From Setoptus koraiensis (Eukaryota; Arthropoda), in NCBI GenBank assembly GCA_048013815.1, contig CM106586.1, forward strand, positions 8,122,001-8,186,000: a DNA stretch of 64,000 nt, written 5' to 3'. This document shows, piece after piece, positions 23,107 to 32,564 of the stretch. Each line of letters opens with the position of its first letter. Positions within the stretch are counted from its first letter, which is position 1. The notes below the pieces were generated by a model, which was not told the origin of the DNA, ran no database searches, and was given only the letters and a program-made list of their open reading frames with translations. The position numbers and the translations under genes are program-made.

Positions 23107-25104
23107 ACTCTATCGCCACAACAGCAACATCGCTTTTACGCGACGCCAAATCACTAAATTCAAATCACGACCAACAATCGCTAACTGGCAGCGCCACCTC
23201 GCCAAACATCAAATACATATTGCCCAATGGTCATTTGAGACAAAACGAGGACAAAGTGTCCACGTTTGTTCAAATCACCGATATACACATAGATCCATAC
23301 TACGAGCCCGGCTCCAACACCGACTGTCACGAGCCCCTGTGTTGTCGCATAAGCAGCGGTCTTGCCACAGAGGCGCGCAAAAGTGCCGGCGCCTGGGGCG
23401 ACTATGGCAATTGTGACACGCCCGTCACAACGCTGAGGCACGCTTTGGACAGGATAAGAAAGCAACATTCTGACGTGAGTTCGGGCCCAACAATTCTCCT
23501 GACTTTTGGCCTATTCGGCTGATCGTCCAAAGAGACGACCGAAGCAACTGGTTCGTTTTTAACACTTTTATTTTGTCTTGTTTATGCCGTATCATTGTGG
23601 CCCCTGTCTGTGCGTATCGAATCAGGCCGAATATTGGATTTGGACGGGCGACATATCGCCGCACGACATTTGGAACATAAGCAAAGCAGAGGTGGTCAAT
23701 CAGATCAGGCTGCTGAGTGGCATCATGAAAGAATACGCAAATGTTCCCGTGTTTCCCGTGGTGGGCAATCACGAGGCCATTCCCGTCAACAGGTGAGTTG
23801 TTATCTGGCTCAAATAAACATTTCTGTTCACTTATGACTGACTGACCAACTCACTCAATGCCTCTCTCGACAGCTTCTCTCCGCCGGAGATCAAGGGCAA
23901 ATTCTCCATGTCGTGGCTCTACAATGTCCTGGCCGAAGAATGGAGCTACTGGCTGCCCGAGGACGCGTTGGCCACTCTGAGAATGTAAGTACCAACATTT
24001 AATGTGATACGAGTAAAACGAGTCGACTATCCACACCGACCACGACGCAAACAATGGAAATAAAATCTATCGAGCTAGCCAATGTTTGCATAGTCAAGTG
24101 TTGGCAAACACACAAAACAAATAGCCGGCTAAACAATCCAAGTGTCGACCTCGACACCTTGGCGCAAGGCTCAGATTGTCGGCCCGGTCAGATGAAGTGT
24201 TTATTTTCAGGGACAAGTCACGACGCAACGAGTTGTTGCCCAAGACACTTGAACCAAGCCAATCTCTCTTGTGCTATATTTCTCACTGATCGATTGTTAT
24301 TGTCCTATTATTATAACGTTTATCATTAGTGGAGGCTATTACAGGGTGCAGGTTCGCAGAGGCTTCAGAATTATCTGTTTAAATACAAACTATTGTGCCC
24401 GCTTGAATCCATGGTCGCTGTACGACGCCGTCGATCCCGGCAACCAATTGAAATGGCTCACCAATGAATTATTAATGGCAGAGAATTCATTGGATAAAGT
24501 GCACATTATTGGCCATGTTCCACCCGATAATAGAGAATGTACACAAGCGTGGTTGTTTAATTTCATTAGAATCACCGACAGATTTAAGGACACCATACTG
24601 GGCCAATTTTATGGTCATACGCACAGGGATGAATTCAGAATAATCTACTCGTTACGTAACGAACAACCCATTGGTGTTGCCTACATAGGACCCTCTATAA
24701 CGCCCTTCACAGAAAACAATCCAGCTTACAGGGTGTATCACCAAAATCAAATTGGTCATCTCGTCGACACAGAGACGTATTTCTTTAATTTGACCGAGGC
24801 CAACATGAGTCAAAAGGGGCCCAATTGGCAGCTTGGCTACAAGGTTAGTCACAGTTTGAATATGACATCGCTGAGGCCAAAGGATTGGCATCACTATACG
24901 CAAAAGTTGCACGACGACGATCAATTGTTTGATCAATTCCACAAACACTTTTATCGGCATAGCGATGTTAAAAAGAACACAATTTGTCGAGCCAAATGTA
25001 AATATCAAATGTTGAGCGACTTGAGAGTGTCGCATCCGTACAAAACTAGACCTAAACCATTTTTAGCCAACAGGAAAACATCAAATCATCATCACCATGG
25101 TTGA
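20573..25104 (+). CDS. SMPD1: Acid sphingomyelinase (sphingomyelin phosphodiesterase)
   Basis: Lysosomal or secreted zinc phosphodiesterase that cleaves sphingomyelin to ceramide and phosphocholine. Six exons: 20573-21901, 22266-22451, 22593-23474, 23626-23792, 23874-23984 and 24330-25104, all GT-AG, with phases that join without a break (1149 residues). Human ASM is about 630. The first exon adds an Asn/Ser/His-rich leader with one hydrophobic segment at about 103-119. Exons 2-3 encode the saposin-B domain (SCMACNAV, RVCHGIVESF, DEICAVVFGMEC), then an Asn/Gln-rich linker. The metallophosphatase domain shows DIHIDPYYE, CCRISSGL, TGDISPHD, GNHEAIP, HIIGHVPP and FYGHTHRDEF, that is the Asp/His/Asn metal ligands. 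It ends in a short His-rich tail. SMPD1 is the nearest named relative; arthropods often have several paralogues. Confidence 0.9.
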
Positions 25105-25679
25105 ATAATGAACACAATGTTTCATGACACATTACACAATAGTAGTAGTCACAACAACTGTCATTCAGCTCATAATAAGTAACCAGCAACCATGAACAAC
25201 TAGCAACAAAGCATTCTGTGATTGATTAATTGTAGACCATGTAAAATCAATATTGATTGATAACAGACACCATAATAATGTACAAACAATTATTTGCAAC
25301 AACTGTAACGACTGTGTGTCTAGATAAATGTAGATTAGTAATCACACAATCAAAACATTGCACCATCGCCCGTCGGATTGGAGCCATTTCAGCCAATGCC
25401 TAAAAATGCATCAAAAAGCTCGAGGTGTCTCGATAAATGTTGCTTTTTTGTTCTTGTTTCCATTGTTTTTTTAGTGGCTTAATTAATTGTACCTTTGACA
25501 AGATATCGATGAATCTCAGGTAGTCTGGCGAAAAGCATAGAGAAGAAGCCGGACCAGGTTTGAAAAAGTTTTGAGTCGAGTTTTCTTTGAAGTTTGCTTG
25601 ACCATTTTTGGGTAAGCTATTCGCCGAGCAGAGATCATTTGTCCATTTAGGAAAATGTGGTTCATCAGAACGCCTCACA
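25105..25679. other. Intergenic, 3' of acid sphingomyelinase
   Basis: No gene recognised. The right end is the promoter side of the second MRPL34-NUBP2 copy and does not match the flank of copy A beyond about 1180/25672. Confidence 0.55.
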
Positions 25680-27026
25680 GCGGACAATTCCTGAAGTTTC
25701 GTTCGTAGCTTGAACACGCTGAAGCACAAAACACATGTCAGTTGCTGTTAAAATGTTTCGGGTTTCATAACAATACAAATCAAACCTTGGCTGATAATGA
25801 TCATTTGATAATCATGTTCCTACTAAATAATAAATTGATTCAACTAACCAAAATAGTAGCCTCACCTGTTACCGTCACCCAAGTGAGGTTCAAGCCACAC
25901 CAGCAATACATCAGTTGTATGTTTCCAACGGAGGTTAAGCGAGTCAGGAAGCAGGGATACCTAAACAAAGTGAAGACTGTCAACGGACGACGACTGCTCA
26001 TGCAGAGGATCCTTGACGGCAAAAAAATTATTGCTCACTAAATCACAGTATTCTATTATATTTAGTCTGGCGCCACTAGTTTTAGTCATCTACTGACATT
26101 AGGAAATAGCAACGATGGACAAAGTCAAGAAGGTATTCATTGTTCTGTCTGGCAAGGGAGGCGTTGGAAAGAGCACAGTTGCCTGTCAATTGGCTATCGC
26201 ATTGTCAGCACAAAACAAAAAGGTCGGATTGTTGGATGTAGATATTTGCGGACCAAGCTTGGCAAAGATGCTCTCAGTGGAGGACGGACAGGTTATTCAA
26301 ACTCAAGATGGGCAAGTATTATACATTTGATCTAGCATAACAAGTCTAAGCACCCGCAATACTTCACTTCTTCCAAGACATTCCAAGAATCACTGTTTAT
26401 TTATCTAAACAATCACTTTTACTTTCACATTTACTTTTTTCTCTCGTCGACGTACACAAAAAGTTGGCAGCCAGTGAAAGTTCGAGACGATCGAGAACTC
26501 TATGTCATGTCCATTGCTTTCCTAAGTGCCAATAAGAATAGCGCTGTTATTTGGAGAGGCCCCAAAAAACATGCCATGATAAGACAGTTTCTCAATGATG
26601 TCAACTGGGGCGCGTTAGATTACCTCATCATAGATACACCTCCTGGTACTTCGGATGAACATATAAGCCTAGTTGAATGCATCAGACAATTCAAGGAACC
26701 TGACGGAGCAATCCTAGTCACAACGCCCCAATTAGTGGCTTGTAATGATGTTAGAAGAGAGATCACATTCTGTACTAAAGGCAAGATACCCATCATAGGA
26801 TTGATAGAGAACATGAGTGGCTACACATGTCCCAATTGCTCTGAGTGTACTAATATATTCTCCAGTGGCGGAGGCAAGGCTCTTTGTGATCTGTCAAACA
26901 TCAAATTTTTGGGATCAATACCCATAGATACAAATTTGTGCCTTTGTTCCGAACAAGGTAAAAGCTACTTGGATGAGTTCGAACGGTCTGCAGTTTCTAC
27001 AAAATTTGCAGACATTGTCAAAATGA
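25680..27026 (+). repeat. Segmental duplication, copy B (MRPL34-NUBP2)
   Basis: Direct-orientation partner of 1188-2534, offset 24,492. Both genes are complete and uninterrupted. No terminal repeats, target-site duplication or poly-A tail were seen, and the intron is retained, so this is a DNA-level duplication and not a retrocopy. Confidence 0.95.
25814..26041 (+). CDS. MRPL34: Mitochondrial ribosomal protein bL34m, copy B
   Basis: The coding sequence appears identical to 1322-1549: the bL34 C-terminal core with KR-x-RK, GRR-x-L and the final His, 75 residues from the first ATG. The frame is open upstream of that ATG, as in copy A, but the upstream codons differ between copies, which favours this ATG as the real start. 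73 nt separate its stop from the NUBP2 ATG. Nothing in the reading frame suggests loss of function. Confidence 0.8.
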   Translation: MFLLNNKLIQLTKIVASPVTVTQVRFKPHQQYISCMFPTEVKRVRKQGYLNKVKTVNGRRLLMQRILDGKKIIAH

Positions 27027-27043
27027 TCGTTGACGCAGAATAA
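26115..27043 (+). CDS. NUBP2: Cytosolic Fe-S assembly ATPase NUBP2, copy B
   Basis: Second NUBP2 gene: exons 26115-26311 and 26464-27043, 258 residues, with the same GC-AG intron as copy A. The Walker A motif, [15 protein letters not shown] and CPNC are all intact. Only two silent differences from copy A were seen before the last codons, where this copy ends MIVDAE instead of MIGSSE. The intron has eight differences. Which copy is ancestral cannot be told from the window. Confidence 0.93.
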
Positions 27044-27798
27044 AAACATTGTTGGCCCATGCAAAATATATCTCAAAGTATATCATTTGTTCTATCTTTA
27101 TTATGAAGTCACAGGATATTTCTTTGAAAGAGAAACTTTGCCCATAAATAATAATGATCATAAATAACTTCTTATCAGCAAAATGTAAACTTCATCACAA
27201 ATCGGTGAGTTCGATATGACATTTCTTAGATCGGCTATTCAGTCTGATTAGTTCTTATGTAATAATGTGAACAAATAGGAGAAGGTCAACTGCAAAAATG
27301 AGCCAGACGAGAGTTGTTCGCAGTCCTGATAAATATATCTAGCGACAGTCCAAAATTGATTGCTTCCGGTTTCAGAGGCCTCGTATAGAAGAACTCTGTC
27401 GGAACGATTGATTAGTGGATTTGCGACAGATTTCTTGATTAGATTTGTGGACCCAATACCGTCTCTGGGTGCTGACATCAGGAAATTATCAGCTGCGGCT
27501 TGGCATTTTAAGCAATGGCAGATTAGCGGATAGCAAAGGATCAAAGATTGGACTGATATGAGTTGTCATTTCAATTCTCGAACTTTGAGATAGCTCAACA
27601 TCATGTCCTTGAATTTAGTGATCGCCAACAAGAATGGTTATCTCAGTTCATTCTCCCTTTTCGAATTCGTAATCTTCATGGATGCAAGAAGGGTGTGTCG
27701 ACTGGTGTCAAAACCGGCATCGTAATCATAAGAATAATGTCTATAATTCTGAGTCAGAATGCTCATTCGTTTGTTTATCTCTTCATTGGTGCGACATT
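27044..27798. other. Intergenic between NUBP2 copy B and the SFT2 gene
   Basis: Convergent 3' ends are expected here (NUBP2 on +, SFT2 on -). A 98-codon minus-strand frame (27544-27248) resembles no family I know and shows no convincing splice partner; I do not call it a gene. Confidence 0.5.
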
Positions 27799-28657
27799 TT
27801 ATATCGGAAGGGTCGAAGATACCGAACGTGTCAACATGGAGGCCACAAATTTCATGCTGCTATGTCCATGGGGCAGGTAACTCATGAAGTACCATATAAG
27901 TGAAATAATTTGTATAACAACAAACACTATCGTCAGTATAGTTGATTGTAAATGCATGGATACAAATAGTGTGCCCGCTAATGAGCCGACATAGGCCAGC
28001 GTAAATGGGAGACGATCTCTGGAGAACAAGTGTCGTAAATGGCTCATTGGTCCAAATAGGAAAGCGAAACTGTCATTTGCACATTGTTTGGAAAAATGTA
28101 AGATTTTCAGCATTAGTGTATAGAGATAACTGATTGACTGAGATTATGGTGGCCTATCGTGAGGATAGTTACCTTGTCATAACAAGTAGACTTCCCATAG
28201 TGAAGAATATACAAAATTTTCGTGCCTTAAATAGTAGTAAAGGTATGTACATTGTTGATATGAGGAAACATGATAGTCCTGAGCCAAGCAATGTGACAAA
28301 ACATATCAATTTCTGAGTGGTAGATAGGGTTATATTTGGTGAATACCAAGGTCGTTGAATGGGCTGTTCGCGTTGACCCATAAAAGGCAAAAATGATGCC
28401 CAACTTGAGGAACGAGATAGATTATCGCCGACATTTTCGTTAATGGTATTGCTAGATGATGAGGCCATCACTTGATCATTAGAATTTGTTGATAGTGGCT
28501 GATAGAACCATGATGAAGCCCTGCCACTGTCATTATTGCTTAATATTGTGGTGGGCAGCGAGGCAATATTGCTTCTTTGTCCAAATGCACCAACTCCATT
28601 AGTTGATGACCACATCTTCTTAGATGGTACCCACGATGATGAGGAGCCGTTGGCCAT
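27799..28657 (-). CDS. SFT2-domain vesicle transport protein
   Basis: Four-pass Golgi/endosome membrane protein of the SFT2/Got1 family, implicated in retrograde fusion with the Golgi. Two exons: 28657-28173 and 28069-27799 (251 residues). The splice joins GSLLVMT-S to FAFLFGPMSHL, which aligns residue for residue with the human SFT2D block ending FLMGPMKQL. The N-terminal half (about 110 residues) is Ser/Asn-rich and cytosolic, longer than in SFT2D1/2 and closer in size to SFT2D3. Four hydrophobic segments follow, with the conserved LIWYFMSYLP near the end matching human LTWYSLSYIP. The start is the first in-frame ATG. I cannot assign it to SFT2D1, 2 or 3. Confidence 0.88.
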
Positions 28658-30026
28658 CAATACAATGTGATGTGTGAGGCCTTGCTTTGAACAATACTAA
28701 TACTACTATAACTAAATTATAAATACTATGCAATATTGCTGCTGTGTATTCAATAATATAACTAAATAAATGTTGTTATTATTATTATTTATCCTTAAGT
28801 CTATTGTCTACAATTGTGATATTTTGGTTTGTGTAAGATGTAGCTGTGATATAACATTACTATCAATGTAAGACATATGGTTACAAGAGTGACATGATTT
28901 GTTTACTTGATGGTTGATTATTACTGTATATTGCTAGATAAACAATACAAACGACAGATTTCCTGTCAGCCAAATGATCATATGGTGCAAGGAAAACAAC
29001 AAAAATAAATGTAGCAAATGGCAGCGGCATTGTCAGTTTGTGTTGCTCATCGTTGCTTGTTGTGCATTATGAGGCATTTACTGGCTTGTCTACCTGACGC
29101 GGCGGCCAATGCTGTTAGCCGGTTCACCTCATGCACCTTGTAAGCACACCTTACACCAACATATGTTTACCATTGAGGAATCTGTCTATCGTCTGGTGTC
29201 CCGTTAGTTTGATGTTGGCACACTCAAGGAGATATCAGAAGTTAGACTGTTAGTTGGGCTGTGGAGAAAATCGAGAAATTTACCCAGTTGCCACAGTTAA
29301 TCCGAAGACAGTTGCGAACAACGTCTAAGGGCCATTTAATCGTGTCTCGCCAAATCTCGAATCTATCTACCTTGTGATATGTGCGAACGAATACGTGACT
29401 TGGATCGCATATTCGTTTGTTGATCCAATTGTAAGAGCGTTCAAACTATTCAAAAGTCATCACTAATTTGCCTATAACGTCGGTCTATATAAAACGCGTA
29501 TTGTGGCCCATTTTTGTGCTACCTCGTTCGCAGACTCGATCCAGTAAAGTGTTTATTGTATAGGCATCGGTTCGAATAGGAAATCTACCATTACGCCAAA
29601 ATCAGCGAGCTTGAATTTTTCGCAACACAGCAAGCAGAACACACTTGACTTCTCTATTGTTCGGTAGGCCACTCTTTTGTGCTGCTTGTGAGTTGAGTGA
29701 ATCTCTATTTTTTATTTTTTTATTTTTGTCTTTTACATATTTAGATCACAAGGGTCGACCCTGCCATGTTTAAATATAGGCGATTATCTCTTATGACCCG
29801 CACTTATCAGCACCAAACAAGTTTCGGTGGAACGTTACAATGTCAGTTGATGCAAGATCATGCCCTTCTGTCCGTCACAAACTTTTGAAACAGTCCCCAA
29901 ATCATACTACATCCTGTTGGCAGCAATTCAAGTAGGCATTCAAAGTCCAGACAAATCGTATAGAATAATAACAAGCAAGTGTTATTAGTGCAAATATCCT
30001 TTTCATCTAATTGCAACGCGTTCACA
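28658..30026. other. Intergenic, promoter side of SFT2 and of the orphan secreted gene
   Basis: Divergent arrangement. No gene recognised. Contains a good TATA box at 29486-29494. An AT-rich stretch ending in tttag near 29746 could be the end of a 5' UTR intron of the gene to the right. Confidence 0.5.
29486..29494 (+). promoter_or_regulatory. TATA box candidate (TATATAAAA)
   Basis: A near-consensus TATA element lies 540 nt upstream of the ATG of the orphan secreted protein and in the right orientation. The distance would require a long or spliced 5' UTR. Confidence 0.45.
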
Positions 30027-31493
30027 ATGAACAGGACATATATTCTTCTTTCCTTGGTGTGTCTCGCACCGAGCCTTCTAAGCGGCACCATTTTGGAGGT
30101 GGCCCCTCTAACTACAATCAGAGGCACAGGCTCAATGATGTCCGATCCAAATAAATTGGCTAGTTCAACAGCATCGTCATTTAAACCGAGTCAACGTGAC
30201 AGTGGTGTCACTAGCCGTCTCAAATTATCATTTGTACCGGCAGCCAAAGTTCTTGGTAGACTAACTATGGCTGCCGGTACAAATGATAATTCCAAGCTAG
30301 TTAGAACAGGTGCGACAAACAAAATATTCGAAACTGCAGATAAAGCAGGAAGCACGTACAAGGAAGAGGCACCATTCACGGATGGAGACCTTGTTTGTAG
30401 AAAGAATCCTGTAAGGGTAGCATTCGAAAAATTTATGGACAACTTGAGCGCTAGCTACACAGAACAGACTGATATATTTAATGGCTGCGACAATGGCAGT
30501 AGTACAATGCCGAACGTGCTCAAAGATTTCCTCAATTTCACTGGTCATGTGATAAAGCCAGATTGGCATGATGTACTATCGGGCCCCACGAAGCCCTATA
30601 TAAGTCTAATGCAGCGCCTCTCTGCATGGTCCAAGGACTATGATGCCTTGAAACGGGAACTGGAAGAGGAACAAAAAAATAATCGGGACCAATCGACAGT
30701 TGATCCTGCATACATTGTGATGCAAATGGCCTCTAAGGAGGTACTGAAAATCAACTATGCCAGAATTGATAAAATGTTTGCTGATACTGGACGCGAAAAA
30801 CTCATCGAGGATGCGAAAAAAGAACAGATTCCAAGCGATACTTCGTTAAGATTGATCGATTCATCAGGGCAAATCAACACAGACTATTTGAATAGATTGC
30901 TGTTGCATGAGGAAGGTATGGATTATCTGTTAGATTTGGGAAGTAAAGTGATAAAGACACTGGAGGACGATCTGGTTGCGAACAAGAAGTTGCATGAGGA
31001 TTATTTGAAAGAGAAAGGTATAAACAATGGAGCCGAAGAAGTTGAGCATGGCGATGAGTTGGTCCGCAACCAATTCAAAGATGACAATTGCCTTGAGAAC
31101 ATGAATATCGAAGAGAAGCTAATTGCAGACAAATTGAATTCCATAGAAACTATTAGAGTGAATGACAGTTCATCAGGCAGCGAACAGCGTTCGGGTTGTG
31201 TTGCGGAGGCTCAATTTGCTGAGGGCATGAACAGACTAGCGAGAGTTGCAAAGGGTGAAATAATACGAGCGATAAAGGATGAAGTGATCATTTTAGCTCA
31301 GTTCTATTTTATAAGTGCCTTAGGTTTCAATTTTAAACCCAATGTACTTGAGGCTTACATGTGCACTATCAAGGGTAGATTGTTGGGCAAAGGCTTCTTT
31401 TTCCTGATAGATAATGTGCCAGGATTGCGGCGGATGAGAGATCGCGCGATTAGTTCGTTCATGGGCGCATGCGGCCTTTCACGTGCAGAGTAA
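30027..31493 (+). CDS. Orphan secreted protein, 488 residues
   Basis: No family recognised. The ATG is followed by a clear signal peptide (MNRTYILLSLVCLAPSLLSG). The mature part is mainly polar and probably helical, with about six Cys (in LVCRK, NGCDN, DNCLE, SGCVA, YMCTI and GACGL) and possible N-glycosylation sites NLS, NGS and NFT. A C-terminal block with hydrophobic stretches (AQFYFISALGFNF, GFFFLIDNVPG) could pack as a core or associate with membrane. There are no introns in the coding part. Residues about 66-89 are encoded by a perfect inverted repeat (see 30223-30291). Tandem poly-A signals lie about 120 nt after the stop. A TATA box and a secreted product suggest a strongly or tissue-specifically expressed gene, but that is inference. 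Confidence 0.75.
   Translation: MNRTYILLSLVCLAPSLLSGTILEVAPLTTIRGTGSMMSDPNKLASSTASSFKPSQRDSGVTSRLKLSFVPAAKVLGRLTMAAGTNDNSKLVRTGATNKIFETADKAGSTYKEEAPFTDGDLVCRKNPVRVAFEKFMDNLSASYTEQTDIFNGCDNGSSTMPNVLKDFLNFTGHVIKPDWHDVLSGPTKPYISLMQRLSAWSKDYDALKRELEEEQKNNRDQSTVDPAYIVMQMASKEVLKINYARIDKMFADTGREKLIEDAKKEQIPSDTSLRLIDSSGQINTDYLNRLLLHEEGMDYLLDLGSKVIKTLEDDLVANKKLHEDYLKEKGINNGAEEVEHGDELVRNQFKDDNCLENMNIEEKLIADKLNSIETIRVNDSSSGSEQRSGCVAEAQFAEGMNRLARVAKGEIIRAIKDEVIILAQFYFISALGFNFKPNVLEAYMCTIKGRLLGKGFFFLIDNVPGLRRMRDRAISSFMGACGLSRAE
30223..30291. repeat. Perfect 24-bp inverted repeat in coding sequence
   Basis: Arms 30223-30246 and 30268-30291 are exact reverse complements separated by a 21-nt loop. The arms encode LSFVPAA on one side and AAGTNDN on the other, in the same open frame. 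Confidence 0.95.
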
Positions 31494-31613
31494 TGGACAC
31501 AGGTCGTAATGGAGCGGGATCGCTTTAGCATTGGAAACTTTTGATACTATGCTATTCGTTATTGAGTCTACAATGACAATTGTTGTTTTTAAATTGACGC
31601 CGGGCAATATAAA

Positions 31614-31626
31614 AATAAAGAATAAA
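31614..31626 (+). terminator. Tandem polyadenylation signals (AATAAA twice)
   Basis: Two AATAAA hexamers at 31614-31619 and 31621-31626, 120 nt after the stop of the orphan secreted gene. Confidence 0.6.
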
Positions 31627-32072
31627 GATAAAATTGTCGAGTCCAATGTGTCACTTGTCAGCTAGCAACAGTATACTGGTTGCCCATGGAAAAAAGCTCC
31701 GCGGCGCGAGTCGCGTAATGACGATCGCTTGGTGTCGCTTGCAATTGAGTCGGCTGCGAAATAGTTTTCTTCCGGTTGTTATTTTGCAGCAGTGCGAGAT
31801 GGGCGCGAAAAGATGCAGCTCACAAGCGAAATGCAAACTTGCTGTCTCGAGCAATTGAGATAAATCACCAGTGATTACAATTACAGTTTTTTAGCTGACA
31901 CAGTGCACACATATAGCAATATAGATATTATGTAATAGTTGCGTCGCAGTCATCTGTTGCACTTAAGCGTCGGGTACGTGCAATGGCAAGAGTTATTTTG
32001 TTCGATGATGATATAATTTGTTAGTGAGATACCCCGAAGGGTATATAATTTGTATGGTGTGTTGTTGACGAG

Positions 32073-32252
32073 CACACACTCACACACACACACACACACA
32101 CGCACACACACACGCACTCGTGCGCAATGAGCGACTCTGTTGCACACGGTAACACACACACACACACACGCACACACAAGCTGCGAACATTGTGAGCTGT
32201 TCAGCCACAAACACACACAAAGAGCCGTCTGAGAGTCTGCGAGCATAGGCGA

Positions 32253-32293
<41 letters not shown>
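32073..32293. repeat. Opposed (CA)n and (GT)n microsatellites
   Basis: Two CA blocks (about 32073-32115 and 32152-32178) and a pure GT block of about 20 units (32254-32293) lie within 220 bp and are mutually complementary. Confidence 0.9.
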
Positions 32294-32294
<1 letters not shown>

Positions 32295-32564
32295 CGTGTG
32301 GAACGGCACACATGACGAACGGCGTTCCGTCGTATACAGATTATCTAAATGTACGAAAATACACTTATTCTAGGTGCACAAAGAGATTTTGCCTCTGTCC
32401 ATTATCATCTCACTATCTCTATTATCCGTTTCGCAAACATACGGATATTCACGCGGATTTGTGTGTTCATTTGTATCAATGTTGCGACCTCAAACAAACA
32501 CATTGCTCATCATCACAAATCATATTATCAATTATCCAAATACAATTCGCTTATTACTATCATA

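Larger units (their letters stand above)
31494..32564. other. Intergenic, 5' flank of PSME4
   Basis: No recognised gene. Holds the (CA)n and (GT)n blocks at 32073-32293 and the likely PSME4 promoter and 5' UTR. Confidence 0.55.

Noticed and set aside
25680-27026. Copy B as a processed retrocopy
   Set aside because: It retains the NUBP2 intron and the untranscribed-looking upstream match and has no poly-A tail, so it is a DNA-level duplicate.
27248-27544. 98-codon minus-strand frame between NUBP2 copy B and the SFT2 gene
   Set aside because: No family resemblance, no credible donor upstream in the same transcript; could be 3' UTR of the SFT2 gene.
29567-29580. GGTTCGAAT resembling a tRNA B box
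   Set aside because: No matching A box, acceptor stem or T-loop pairing could be found around it.
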